64,000 nucleotides of DNA from UBA5158 sp963692955 (GCA_963692955.1 OY843587.1:2480001-2544000); one strand, 5' to 3'. Counted from the stretch's first letter, positions 1-9,205 are shown. Made by a program: numbers and translations. The notes: a model not told the origin generated them from the sequence alone.

Positions 1-179
1 TTCGGCATATTATCAGCAGAATAAGAGTGTCCTGGACCGCCGTGTTTTTTCCCATTGACGGTAAAACCAAGCCCAACAATGTTTTCGTTAGTAGAATCTA
101 CACTGACGGTTATCGCGGAACAAGTAATGTAAGTACAGGTCAAAACCATTGTCAGTAAACCTAAAGTTAATTTGCGCAT
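1..179 (-). CDS. Small secreted protein, N-terminal part only
   Basis: The ATG (complement of 177-179) follows an AGG Shine-Dalgarno (SD) element at 7 nt, and the frame stays open to the window edge, so the C-terminus is missing. The first ~23 residues (MRKLTLG..., a hydrophobic stretch, then a small-residue site after CSA) read as a signal peptide. The mature part is Gly/Asn/His-rich with a segment GGPGHSYS. I do not recognise the family. It sits 26 bp after miaA on the same strand and is probably the last gene of that operon. In E. coli hfq follows miaA; what can be seen here does not look like Hfq. Confidence 0.6.
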   Translation of the reverse strand, partial: MRKLTLGLLTMVLTCTYITCSAITVSVDSTNENIVGLGFTVNGKKHGGPGHSYSADNMP

Positions 180-205
180 GACGGCACCTTTTATTGGATA
201 AACAG

Positions 206-1150
206 TTAAATGGAATTTAATCTTGATTTTAAAAACTCATCTATCTTAGCATAGTTTTTAAAAGCCAAACTATCGAAGAATTCAATCGCATTAGGCCAAC
301 TGCGTAGCCAAGTCATCTGACGTTTAGCTAATTGCCGGGTCGCGATCACGCCGCGCGCTTGCATTTCAGCATGCGTATAATTTCCTAATAAATGCTCCCA
401 AGCTTGCCGGTAACCGACGGAGCGTATCGACGGCATGTCTAAATTCAAATCGCCGCGCGCGAATAAACCCCGCACTTCATTTAAAAACCCCGCCTGCAAC
501 ATTGTCGCAAAACGCTGTTCGATACGCGCATGCAAAACTGCACGGTCAAAAGGCGTGACCGCGATATTGATAATGTCGTAATCGGTTAACGGCGTCACCC
601 CTGCTTGCTGCCAAGCCGTTAAACTTTTACCGGTTAGATCGTAAACCTCTAACGCCCGCTGAATGCGCTGCGCGTCATGCGGGTGAATGCGATCCCCCGC
701 GGTTTGATCAACCTGCAGCAAGCGTGCGTGCAAGTGCGGCCAACCATAGGCTTGCGCCTCCGCCGTTAACAGCGCGCGTAATTCCGCGTTAGCAGGCGGC
801 AATTCAGACAGCCCTTTTTGCAGCACGCTGAAATATAACATCGTGCCGCCGACTAATAAGGGGATTTTGCCGCGCGCGGCAATGTCTTTAATTTCGCGCA
901 GCGCGTCGGCGCGGAACGCGGCCGCGGAATAACTTTCCGTTGGGTCGCGAATGTCGATTAAACGGTGCGGCGCTTGTTTTAAAATGTCAGCGCTAGGTTT
1001 GGCGGTGCCGATATCCATGCCGCGATAGACCATCGCGGAATCGACGCTGATTATTTCGAACGGGAAATTTTCGACTAATTGGACGGCGATCTCCGTTTTA
1101 CCGGCGGCGGTGGGGCCCATTAAACACACGATTTGAGCTGGCGTCGTCAT
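206..1150 (-). CDS. miaA: tRNA dimethylallyltransferase MiaA
   Basis: Transfers a dimethylallyl group to the N6 of A37 in tRNAs that read UNN codons, the first step to ms2i6A. The 314-residue length is normal. A P-loop GPTAAGKT lies at residues 12-19, followed by the family segments SVDSAMVYRGMDIGTAKP (from about 35), an HRLID/DP motif and the LLVGGTMLY strand. The C-terminal RQLAKRQMTWLR tRNA-binding segment is present. It begins 6 bp after the mutL stop, so it is almost certainly co-transcribed with mutL, as in most gammaproteobacteria. Confidence 0.96.
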   Translation of the reverse strand: MTTPAQIVCLMGPTAAGKTEIAVQLVENFPFEIISVDSAMVYRGMDIGTAKPSADILKQAPHRLIDIRDPTESYSAAAFRADALREIKDIAARGKIPLLVGGTMLYFSVLQKGLSELPPANAELRALLTAEAQAYGWPHLHARLLQVDQTAGDRIHPHDAQRIQRALEVYDLTGKSLTAWQQAGVTPLTDYDIINIAVTPFDRAVLHARIEQRFATMLQAGFLNEVRGLFARGDLNLDMPSIRSVGYRQAWEHLLGNYTHAEMQARGVIATRQLAKRQMTWLRSWPNAIEFFDSLAFKNYAKIDEFLKSRLNSI

Positions 1151-1156
1151 AAGTAA

Positions 1157-3013
1157 CTAGCGACCGCGTAAAAATATTTTGTCTAACTCCTGTAAAGATA
1201 ATTCTGTCCAAGTCGGTCTGCCGTGCACGCAGGAACCGTTATTCTCCGTAACTTCCATATCACGTAGCAGACCATTCATTTCCGGCAGCGTTAACCGCCG
1301 CGACGCGCGTATCGCGCCGTGGCAAGCGATCGTACCTAATAAATTATTGATATATTCTTCGCCGCGACGGCTGTTTTCATTCGTCAGCAAATCCGCGGCG
1401 ATGTCGCGGATCAATTCTTCGATATTAGCGTCTCGCAATAAATCCGGCACTTCACGCACCACAACGCTTTCAGGACTCAAGCGCTGCGCTTGAATACCTA
1501 AACGTTCGAACACCGCCGTTTGGGCTTCAATGCAATTCGCTTCACGTTCACTGAGCGTGACGGTATGTGGGATTAATAATGGTTGCGCGACAATTTTTTT
1601 ATCCGCTAAATTTTTTTTGATGCGCTCGTAAACCACGCGCTCATGCGCGGCGTGCGCGTCGACCATGATTAAACCGCGCGCGTTTTGCGCGAGGATATAA
1701 ACTCCGTGCAATTGCGCCAAGGCAAAACCTAGCGGTGGGATTTCAATTGCCGCAACAGACTCCGCGTGCAATTTGCCGTACACCGCCATACTTTCTTGCA
1801 CGCGGAGCGGAGCGGCTGGCGGCTGGGGTTGATATCCCCCGCGCTTGGGCGGCGGCGCGGAAAAACTCGTGCGACTTTCCATGCCGGCTAAAAAATTCGG
1901 TAGCGCGGCGGAAAAACTTTTCACCGCCGGTGAAGCTGTAGTTTCTACCAATTCAGCGTTCGGAAACACCGCGGGCGTTGTCTCGTTGCCGCGTGGCCGC
2001 ACGCCATTCAATACATTCTGCAAACTATGCGTAATAAAATCATGCACCATGCGGCTTTCACGGAAACGCACTTCATGTTTTGCGGGATGCACATTCACAT
2101 CGACTAAGTCCGGCGCGATTTCTAAAAATAACACGAACGCCGGATAGCGGTTACCATACAACACATCTTGGTACGCTTGCTTCACGGCATGCGTCACGAC
2201 TTTATCGCGCACGACGCGTTTGTTAACGTAAAAATATTGTAAATCCGCTTGGCTGCGCGAAAATGTCGGTAAGGCTAACCAACCATTGAGCTTTAATCCA
2301 GACACTTCCGCAGAAATATTCACCGCGCTATCGATGAACGCTTGCCCGCATAAACTCGCCACGCGCTGCGCTTGTTCAGCGGGTGAATGCGCGGGACGGT
2401 ATTGGCGCACTAAACGTTGATTATGTTTTAAAGTAAAACTTACTTCGGGATGGCTTAACGCGACGCGTTTAATTAATTCATCGATTTGATCGAATTCCGT
2501 TTTTTCTGAACGTAAAAATTTGCGGCGCGCGGGAGTATTAAAAAATAAATCGCGAATTTCCAACGTCGTGCCGACGGGATGCGCGGCGGGCGTGATTTCA
2601 GGCGCGCTGTCCGTGCCTTGCGTCTCAACCCGCCAGCCCGGTTGGTTTGCTTGCGCGGAGATTAACACTAAGCGTGACACCGATCCGATACTCGCCAACG
2701 CTTCACCACGAAAACCTAGCGAGGTTATTTTTTCTAAGTCATCGAATAAATGAATTTTACTGGTCGCGTGGCGTTGCAGCGACAACAACAAATCATCGAC
2801 GTGAATACCGGAGCCATTATCGCTAACGCGGATTAACCGCATACCGCCCTGCTCGATATCCAAATCGATTTTCGTCGCGCCCGCGTCTAAACTATTTTCG
2901 ACGATTTCTTTCACCGCGGACGCGGGGCGCTCGATCACTTCGCCGGCGGCGATTTGATTTGCGAGAATGGGACTTAACGTTTGGATACGCTGCATGACGC
3001 TCACCTGACTCAA
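1157..3013 (-). CDS. mutL: DNA mismatch repair protein MutL
   Basis: The 618-residue mismatch-repair matchmaker couples MutS recognition to strand incision. The N-terminal GHKL ATPase shows IAAGEVIERP, VENSLDAG, DNGSGI and TSLGFRGEALASI. After a Pro-rich linker (about 340-430) the dimerisation domain carries DAHAAHERVVYE, the position of the endonuclease motif DQHA(x2)E(x4)E with Q changed to A. The companion motifs ACHGAIRA and CVHGRPTW are also present. That layout is typical of MutL proteins that nick DNA themselves; whether Q-to-A reduces the activity is unknown. It lies 14 bp after the amidase gene and 6 bp before miaA. Confidence 0.96.
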   Translation of the reverse strand: MSQVSVMQRIQTLSPILANQIAAGEVIERPASAVKEIVENSLDAGATKIDLDIEQGGMRLIRVSDNGSGIHVDDLLLSLQRHATSKIHLFDDLEKITSLGFRGEALASIGSVSRLVLISAQANQPGWRVETQGTDSAPEITPAAHPVGTTLEIRDLFFNTPARRKFLRSEKTEFDQIDELIKRVALSHPEVSFTLKHNQRLVRQYRPAHSPAEQAQRVASLCGQAFIDSAVNISAEVSGLKLNGWLALPTFSRSQADLQYFYVNKRVVRDKVVTHAVKQAYQDVLYGNRYPAFVLFLEIAPDLVDVNVHPAKHEVRFRESRMVHDFITHSLQNVLNGVRPRGNETTPAVFPNAELVETTASPAVKSFSAALPNFLAGMESRTSFSAPPPKRGGYQPQPPAAPLRVQESMAVYGKLHAESVAAIEIPPLGFALAQLHGVYILAQNARGLIMVDAHAAHERVVYERIKKNLADKKIVAQPLLIPHTVTLSEREANCIEAQTAVFERLGIQAQRLSPESVVVREVPDLLRDANIEELIRDIAADLLTNENSRRGEEYINNLLGTIACHGAIRASRRLTLPEMNGLLRDMEVTENNGSCVHGRPTWTELSLQELDKIFLRGR

Positions 3014-3027
3014 ATCTGGCCTAAACC

Positions 3028-4302
3028 TTACACCTGACTATTAATGATATCTTCGTTTTGCGTTTTTGAATTGCTGGCCATCATTGGATGGGTCGCCACG
3101 TATTGACGGATACCCGTTAATAACGCCCGCGCTAGTTTGTCGCGATAATCCGGATCACGCAAGCGTTCTTCTTCCATCGGGTTCGACAAGAAACCGGTTT
3201 CAACTAAAATAGAGGGGATATCCGGCGATTTTAACACCATAAATGGCGCTTGTTCCACTCGCGCATAATGCAATGAGGTCACTGATTGTAACGAGTGTAA
3301 CATGTCTGTGCCGAGCCGCACGCTGTCGATGATGGTGGCGGTTTGCGCTAAATCGATTAATACCGAGCGCAGTAAATAACTGTGATCGCCCAACCCATTC
3401 AAATCCACGCCGCCCAATTCAGAATGATTTTCGCGGTCGGCTAACCAACGCGCTTGCATACTGCTGGCGCCATGTTGCGACAACGCGTACACCGACGCGC
3501 CGATCGAGTGATCGTTAAAATAAGAATCCGCGTGTATCGCGATAAATAAATCCGCTTTATCGCGGCGCGCTAACTGCAAACGGCCTTTCAACGTCACGAA
3601 ATAATCGCCGCGACGCGTGAGTGATGCGTGTAGCTTCGGATCTTCATTGATTAAATCGGCGAGCCGTAAGGCGATCGCGAGCACGACATTTTTTTCTTGC
3701 GTACCATGCATGCCTATCGTGCCTGGATCTTTGCCGCCGTGACCGGCATCTACCACGATGACTAAAGGACGCTGTTTAACGACTTCAACCATTTGTTGTT
3801 TTGGTTTTTGATTTACGTTGACTAGATCAAAATCTTTTACCATGACCGCGTGCACGGGCGCGGTGGTGATGAACTGCGGTATTGGTTTACCTAACGTAGC
3901 AGGAACGTCAGCCGCCGCGACATCGACGACTAATTGCGTTTCGCCATTGCCCGTCATTGAAAAAGTTTTAAAGCGCGCGCGCGAACTTAAATCAAAAACG
4001 ATGCGCGACGTGCCCGGCATCGGCCAACCACGGCGCGCGCTATTCACCATCGAATGATTTAAATTTAATTGCTTGAGATCGGCGCGTAGCGTCACATTTT
4101 CAAAGTCGACCACTAAGCGGTTGGGATTCGGCAGTAAAAAAACATGATATTTATTGGGTTCAGCCATTTTGAAAATGATACGCGTGGCTGCCGCGGTCGG
4201 CATGACTTGCACGCCTGAAATCGTGCCATGCAAAGCGGCGCAAACCTGCGGGATGAAAAAAACAAGACATAACAAAAAAAAGTAGCGGCATCTACTTTTC
4301 AT
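3028..4302 (-). CDS. N-acetylmuramoyl-L-alanine amidase (AMIN + Amidase_3)
   Basis: Periplasmic zinc amidase that cuts the amide bond between muramic acid and the stem peptide during daughter-cell separation. I start it at MKSRCRYFF (ATG at 4302), which begins a clear signal peptide ending near VCA; a longer reading frame to 4350 would put 16 residues in front of it. Residues about 25-130 form an AMIN domain that targets the septum. The catalytic domain has VDAGHGG (His188), Glu203, AIHADS and SILVETGFLSN as zinc and catalytic elements. There is no C-terminal LysM. Its first 11 bases overlap the end of tsaE. Operon position matches E. coli amiB. Confidence 0.93.
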   Translation of the reverse strand: MKSRCRYFFLLCLVFFIPQVCAALHGTISGVQVMPTAAATRIIFKMAEPNKYHVFLLPNPNRLVVDFENVTLRADLKQLNLNHSMVNSARRGWPMPGTSRIVFDLSSRARFKTFSMTGNGETQLVVDVAAADVPATLGKPIPQFITTAPVHAVMVKDFDLVNVNQKPKQQMVEVVKQRPLVIVVDAGHGGKDPGTIGMHGTQEKNVVLAIALRLADLINEDPKLHASLTRRGDYFVTLKGRLQLARRDKADLFIAIHADSYFNDHSIGASVYALSQHGASSMQARWLADRENHSELGGVDLNGLGDHSYLLRSVLIDLAQTATIIDSVRLGTDMLHSLQSVTSLHYARVEQAPFMVLKSPDIPSILVETGFLSNPMEEERLRDPDYRDKLARALLTGIRQYVATHPMMASNSKTQNEDIINSQV

Positions 4303-4780
4303 GTAATTCAGGCCGGGCGAGAGCGAGGCGCTCCAAAATGTCGTGTCCATGCGGCGAACATGCCTCCAGGCGAATTTGTCGTCCGGTAGATGATGTCATA
4401 ATATAACAAGATACATCTGGACACGGCAATAACTCCCCGCCGTTTTGCGGCCATTCCACCAAACAAACCGCCTGCGGAATGAAATAATCCTGCCAACCAA
4501 AAAATTCTAGCTCGCGGCTGTCTTGCAAGCGATATAAATCGAAATGAAAAATTTTACGCGCGCCGACTTCATATGGCTCAACTAATGTATAGGTGGGGCT
4601 TTTCACTCTACCTGCATAACCCAGGCCACGTAAAAAACCACGTATCAACGTCGTTTTACCCGCGCCAAGATCGCCGTAAAAATACAGCAACGCCGTATCG
4701 CCGCACACCGCGGCCAACGTCGCGCCAAACGTTTGCGTCACGGTTTCATCCGCGAGAAATTTTTCAAAAGGTTCACTCAT
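4292..4780 (-). CDS. tsaE: tRNA threonylcarbamoyladenosine synthesis ATPase TsaE
   Basis: Small P-loop ATPase of the t6A37 complex with TsaB and TsaD; tsaD is also in this window (8101-9117). 162 residues, Walker A GDLGAGKT at 36-43, then the family's GRVKSPTYTLVEPY and HFDLYRL segments. The ATG overlaps the stop of nnrD by 8 bp and the 3' end overlaps the amidase start by 11 bp, so the three genes are tightly coupled in translation. Confidence 0.94.
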   Translation of the reverse strand: MSEPFEKFLADETVTQTFGATLAAVCGDTALLYFYGDLGAGKTTLIRGFLRGLGYAGRVKSPTYTLVEPYEVGARKIFHFDLYRLQDSRELEFFGWQDYFIPQAVCLVEWPQNGGELLPCPDVSCYIMTSSTGRQIRLEACSPHGHDILERLALARPELHEK

Positions 4781-5624
4781 CGTCGCCGCAGTCCGGATTC
4801 ACCAGCAAGCGTAAAAAATCCATTAAATCCGTGGCAATCATGCCGCGCTCACCGCCGTGCAGAGCGGCCATGTCGCCCGCTTGCGCGTGCAGGCACACGC
4901 TTAATTTCGCGGCTATAGCAAGCGGTACGCCTTGCGCGACAATACCGCCCAACACGCCGCTCAACACATCTCCCATGCCGCCCGTCGCCATGCCAGGGTT
5001 GCCCGCTTCACAAATTACTACTTCTTCATCCGGCGCTTGCACGAGCGTGCCCGCGCCCTTCAACACTGCGACGCCTGCAAATCTTGTTTGTAATAATTTC
5101 ACTGCAGCAATCCGGTCACCCTGCACGTCAGCAGTAGATGACGCTAATAACCGCGCCGCTTCGCCTGGATGCGGTGTGAGAATCCAATTAGAACGTTTAT
5201 GACGTTCTTGCGCTAATAAGTTTAGCGCGTCGGCGTCTACGACTAATGGCAACTCCGTCGCTAACACCCATTGCAATAATTGCTTGGCCGCGTCGCTTTG
5301 ACCCATGCCGGGGCCGATGACGACGACCGTGACTTTTTTTAATAATGCTTGCAGCGCGGCGGCGGTTTCCACTTCATAACACATAATTTCCGGCTGCGCT
5401 AAATTCAGCATGGCCGCATGCTTAGCATGGCTTGCGAGCGACACCAGACCAGCGCCGACCCGCAACGCGGCCTCGGCCGCCATGCGCGGCGCGCCAGTGT
5501 GGCCATCATCACCCCCTACAATGAGCACATGTCCAGCATCGCCTTTATTCGCGTCACGCGGCCGCGGCTTGAGAAAACGGGAAAACTGCTCTAATTTGAT
5601 GGTTTCAGGTGTCATAAGTATCAC
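4773..5624 (-). CDS. nnrD: ADP-dependent (S)-NAD(P)H-hydrate dehydratase
   Basis: Repairs hydrated NAD(P)H by ADP-dependent dehydration. The 283 residues form a ribokinase-like YjeF C-terminal domain: KGDAGHVLIVGG near the start, ATP-site segments TPHPGEAARLL and GNPGMATGGMGDVLSGVLGG, the last with the catalytic Asp. E. coli Nnr is a fusion of an epimerase (NnrE) and this domain; here the epimerase half is absent and is not encoded next door, so it must be elsewhere or missing. It is the first gene of the nnrD-tsaE-amidase-mutL-miaA operon. Start could be M1 or M4. Confidence 0.92.
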   Translation of the reverse strand: MILMTPETIKLEQFSRFLKPRPRDANKGDAGHVLIVGGDDGHTGAPRMAAEAALRVGAGLVSLASHAKHAAMLNLAQPEIMCYEVETAAALQALLKKVTVVVIGPGMGQSDAAKQLLQWVLATELPLVVDADALNLLAQERHKRSNWILTPHPGEAARLLASSTADVQGDRIAAVKLLQTRFAGVAVLKGAGTLVQAPDEEVVICEAGNPGMATGGMGDVLSGVLGGIVAQGVPLAIAAKLSVCLHAQAGDMAALHGGERGMIATDLMDFLRLLVNPDCGDDE

Positions 5625-5759
5625 ACTGGGGGGACGCCGGAATAGGATAGACCATTATAAGTTTTACTCGGAATTAACACCATGCTTATGAAAAAATCTT
5701 GCTAAACTGCACAAAAAATAGCATCCTAGCTCCGCGCCACCCTTCAATAGGAAAGTTTT

Positions 5760-6839
5760 ATGTTACAACATCGTAGTGAGATAATGAGCCATGCCTTTCT
5801 TCAAGCAGCCGTTGAAGATTATTTAGTGCAGTTCAACCGCGAATCTCTAGTCCGGCTGACCATGCAAATACATTTAGATCTCTTCGGCTTTTTTCATCGC
5901 AGATACCGGCATCGCTCCGCCGCCGGAACCAATGACAGAAATCCGGAACGCACCGCTTTCGAAAGAATCATGTTAGCCGGCCCTAAAAAATCTGGGTCGG
6001 TGTTGAAGCATGCGATAGGGTTTTTATGTGAATTAGTAGTCAACAAGATTAACCCAATCATCGCTTGTCACGGTGTGGATAATCGCGCTCTAGATTTGTG
6101 TATTTCGATTTTAAATAATGCCATTAATGCGGGTCTCTTATTTAGAGATGATTATCTAAGCTTTTATACTAGCGCCATTGAGCTATTATATTCCGGAGCT
6201 AACAATCGCCACCGGGAAATTTTTTATTTGTTAACCCATCTGAAAATTGAAAGCGCAACGCCGCTGTCGATCGTCATAAAATATTTTCCCGCGCAGTTAG
6301 TGCGCCCCGTTTTTTTAATCATTAACGATATGTACTTCACGCACAAGGATTTCAGCCGCGAAGGCTATTGCCGTATTCTAACGACGCCGGATTTTTATGG
6401 ATTAACGCCGTTGCATTATGCGATTCGCAGACGCCATCCTACCGCGCTCACGGATTTATACGCCGCGATGTCGCTGACGCTTAAGCATGATGAACACATT
6501 CAATTTCATCATCAAAATCTTGATAACAATAATTTCGTGGACTGGATCGCATTTTATGGCACATTGACTATATTAAATGGATATATCGCTTTCTTGACAG
6601 AAAATCTGAATGCTCCCGCGATGATGAGTATCATGATGCAACAAGCCCGCGTCAATCATCAACTCCGCGTGCGCTACGATCACGATACAGATTTGTCGCA
6701 AGCACTTATTCGTATCCTGCAGCCACAGGCGCTCAAGCCTGCGAACCGCAATATTTTTAATTTTAAGTTATTTAGTTTTCCGCATATTCCATGCGACGGA
6801 GTGGACACTCGCCGAACAAGAAATACAGTAAAGATATAA
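5760..6839 (+). CDS. Hypothetical protein with an ankyrin-like motif
   Basis: 359 residues, no signal peptide and no membrane segment. The start is set by an SD-like AGGAAAG a few bases before the ATG. Around residue 215 it reads GLTPLHYAIRRRHP, a good match to the core of an ankyrin repeat, but I see only one clear unit; the rest is helical and unfamiliar. Single or degenerate ankyrin repeats in otherwise orphan cytoplasmic proteins are frequent among effectors of Legionella and Coxiella, so an effector role is possible but only inferred. It is divergent from nnrD and convergent with orn. Confidence 0.7.
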   Translation: MLQHRSEIMSHAFLQAAVEDYLVQFNRESLVRLTMQIHLDLFGFFHRRYRHRSAAGTNDRNPERTAFERIMLAGPKKSGSVLKHAIGFLCELVVNKINPIIACHGVDNRALDLCISILNNAINAGLLFRDDYLSFYTSAIELLYSGANNRHREIFYLLTHLKIESATPLSIVIKYFPAQLVRPVFLIINDMYFTHKDFSREGYCRILTTPDFYGLTPLHYAIRRRHPTALTDLYAAMSLTLKHDEHIQFHHQNLDNNNFVDWIAFYGTLTILNGYIAFLTENLNAPAMMSIMMQQARVNHQLRVRYDHDTDLSQALIRILQPQALKPANRNIFNFKLFSFPHIPCDGVDTRRTRNTVKI

Positions 6840-6852
6840 CGGCAGCGGCAGC

Positions 6853-7410
6853 TTAATCCATGACGTCTGGATTGAAGAGATGTTCGCGGTAATATTTTAA
6901 TTCTTCGATCGAATCGCGGATATCGCTTAACGCTAAATGTTTCGAATCTTTATGCAAGCCGGAAGCGACGCGCGGCGCCCAGCGTGACGCTAATTCTTTT
7001 AACGTGCTAACGTCTAACAAGCGGTAATGAAAGAAACGTTCTAAGTCGGGCATGTAGCGCGTTAAAAAACGGCGATCTTGATGCACGCTGTTGCCGCACA
7101 TCGGTGACTTGCCGGGTTGCACGTATTTTTTTAAAAATTCCAACGTACCGGCTTCGGCTTCCGCTTCCGTGACAGTGCTTTCTTTTACGCGCTTCACTAA
7201 GCCGGAGCCATTATGCTGTTTGGTGTTCCAACTATCCATTTCATCTAACAATTCATCTTTTTGATGGACCGCGTAGACGGGGCCTTCCGCGAGGATATTT
7301 AATTGCGAATCCGTGACGATGGTAGCAATTTCAATAATGCGCTCTTGCTCTGGATTGAGACCCGTCATTTCCATGTCAATCCAAATTAAATTGTTTGCGC
7401 TTGCTGTCAT
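6853..7410 (-). CDS. orn: Oligoribonuclease
   Basis: 3'-5' exoribonuclease that clears 2-5 nt RNAs, including pGpG, the product of the EAL phosphodiesterase type of enzyme found at 40.9 kb. 185 residues, DEDDh family: IWIDMEMTGL at 9-18 (Asp and Glu), a central Asp segment LLDVSTLKEL and the C-terminal KHLALSDIRDSIEEL with the last His/Asp pair. Normal length. It ends 13 bp from the stop of the convergent gene at 5760-6839. Confidence 0.96.
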   Translation of the reverse strand: MTASANNLIWIDMEMTGLNPEQERIIEIATIVTDSQLNILAEGPVYAVHQKDELLDEMDSWNTKQHNGSGLVKRVKESTVTEAEAEAGTLEFLKKYVQPGKSPMCGNSVHQDRRFLTRYMPDLERFFHYRLLDVSTLKELASRWAPRVASGLHKDSKHLALSDIRDSIEELKYYREHLFNPDVMD

Positions 7411-7504
7411 GTCAGTTGACCTCGGATTAATGTAATGTATTCTAGCAGTTCGCCGTCAGTATTAGAATCACGTTTTGCAGGCTGACATTTATGAAGAGTA
7501 TTTT

Positions 7505-8104
7505 ATGCCTTATTGGGTTGTCATCACCGCTGTCATCGTCAGCTATTTAATTGGTTCTTTATCCAGCGCCATCATTACTTGCAAATTAATGCGCCTGCCT
7601 GATCCGCGCACGCAAGGCTCCGGCAATCCGGGCGCGACCAATGTCTTGCGCATCGGTGGAAAGAAAGCAGCAATAATCACTTTAATTGGCGATATTTTGA
7701 AAGGCGTCATTCCGGTAGTCGTCGCGAAAGTGATAGGCTTTCATGCGTTCGCGCTATGCTGCATTACTTTTGCCGCGTTCATCGGCCATCTTTATCCGGT
7801 TTATTTCCGTTTTGAAGGCGGCAAAGGCGTGGCGACCGCCGCCGGTTGTTGGTTAGCGTTGGCATGGCCGGTGGGATTAACCGTAGTGATGACGTGGTTG
7901 CTAACGGCGATGTTTTTCCGTTATTCATCCCTCGCGGCGTTGACCGCGTCGGTGTTGGGCCCGATTTACGCGTGGTATTTTACTAATGCGGATTATACGT
8001 GGTTGGCGTTAATCATGAGTAGCGTTTTGATTTGGCGGCACCGCCGGAATATTTTCAATTTGTATGAAGGCAAAGAAGATAAATTATTTAAAAAGAAAGT
8101 TTAA
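7505..8104 (+). CDS. plsY: Acyl-phosphate:glycerol-3-phosphate acyltransferase PlsY
   Basis: Inner-membrane enzyme that makes lysophosphatidic acid from acyl-phosphate and glycerol-3-phosphate. Using the ATG at 7505 the protein is 199 residues; an upstream TTG at 7475 would add ten residues before the first helix and is less likely. Conserved loops are visible: SYLIGSLSSA, GSGNPGATNVLR and FRFEGGKGVATAAG, with about five membrane segments. The stop overlaps the tsaD stop by 4 bp (convergent). The plsY/tsaD neighbourhood is shared with E. coli. Confidence 0.95.
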   Translation: MPYWVVITAVIVSYLIGSLSSAIITCKLMRLPDPRTQGSGNPGATNVLRIGGKKAAIITLIGDILKGVIPVVVAKVIGFHAFALCCITFAAFIGHLYPVYFRFEGGKGVATAAGCWLALAWPVGLTVVMTWLLTAMFFRYSSLAALTASVLGPIYAWYFTNADYTWLALIMSSVLIWRHRRNIFNLYEGKEDKLFKKKV

Positions 8105-9117
8105 GCGACAGGTTCAATTTCCTCAAGCGGCCAGCGCGGAAAAACTTTAATTTGCAAATCATTTTTTTGTCCCGCTAACAAACGCTGACAACCTACATAC
8201 GCAATCATCGCGCCATTGTCCGTGCAAAATTCTTGTCGCGGAAAAAACACCGCGCCATTTTCACTCGCCATCAAAGTTTGCAAACGCTGCCGCAAGTGTT
8301 GGTTCGCGCCCACCCCACCCGCGACCACTAACGTCTTCCAGCCCGTTAACTGCAGCGCGCGCTGACACTTCGCGGTTAACGTATCCACCACCGCTACTTG
8401 GAAAGCATGCGCGATATCACAGCGCGTTTGCGTATCTAGCGTGACGCTCGCAGCGATGTTCACCGCGGCGGTTTTTAAACCGCTAAAACTAAAATCTAAA
8501 CCGGGCCGGTCCAACATCGGCCGTGGAAATTTGAAACGGCCAGCAACGCCCGTTTCCGCGAGCTTCGCCAACGCGGCACCCCCTGGATATGCCAACCCCA
8601 ATAATTTCGCCGTTTTATCGAACGCTTCACCGACCGCGTCATCTAACGTGTCACCTAAAATTTCATAACTGCCCAGGCGCGCGACTTTCACTAATTGCGT
8701 ATGGCCACCCGACACCAGTAACGCCACAAAAGGAAACGGCGGCGGTACTGCTTCCAACATCGGCGCGAGTAAGTGGCCTTCCATGTGATGCACGCCCACC
8801 GCCGGAATATTTAGGGCGAACGCCATGCTGCGGGCAATCGCCGCACCAACTAACAGCGCGCCCACCAGACCGGGGCCCGCGGTATAGGCAATGCCGTCGA
8901 GAGCCGATTTTTTTAACTGCGCTTGAGCCAGCACCGCTTCGATCAAAGGAATGGTTTTCCGGACATGATCTCTGGACGCAAGCTCTGGCACGACGCCGCC
9001 GTACTCCGCATGCATCGCCACCTGACTGTACAAAGTATGGGCCAATAACCCCTGCTCAGAGTCATAAATAGCTGCCCCCGTCTCATCACAAGACGTCTCT
9101 ACCCCTAAAACTCGCAT
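8101..9117 (-). CDS. tsaD: tRNA t6A synthase subunit TsaD
   Basis: Transfers the threonylcarbamoyl group to A37 of ANN-decoding tRNAs, working with TsaB and TsaE (tsaE is at 4.3 kb). 338 residues, ASKHA fold. The metal-binding pair H111 and H115 is in VHHMEGHLL; VSGGHTQL, FSFSGLKTA and VAGGVGANQHLR follow as in the family. Divergent from rpsU, the standard gammaproteobacterial order. Confidence 0.96.
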   Translation of the reverse strand: MRVLGVETSCDETGAAIYDSEQGLLAHTLYSQVAMHAEYGGVVPELASRDHVRKTIPLIEAVLAQAQLKKSALDGIAYTAGPGLVGALLVGAAIARSMAFALNIPAVGVHHMEGHLLAPMLEAVPPPFPFVALLVSGGHTQLVKVARLGSYEILGDTLDDAVGEAFDKTAKLLGLAYPGGAALAKLAETGVAGRFKFPRPMLDRPGLDFSFSGLKTAAVNIAASVTLDTQTRCDIAHAFQVAVVDTLTAKCQRALQLTGWKTLVVAGGVGANQHLRQRLQTLMASENGAVFFPRQEFCTDNGAMIAYVGCQRLLAGQKNDLQIKVFPRWPLEEIEPVA

Positions 9118-9205
9118 TCTGTGCTCATAAATTTTTGCTTTTCAATTGATTAGCTATTAGAATTTGCCATTCTTCATAAATAGCCGCCGGAGTAAAGTGT
9201 TAAAT

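Noticed and set aside
1179..2753. Several plus-strand ORFs opposite mutL
   Set aside because: They are shadows of a GC-rich gene; mutL has clear motifs throughout.
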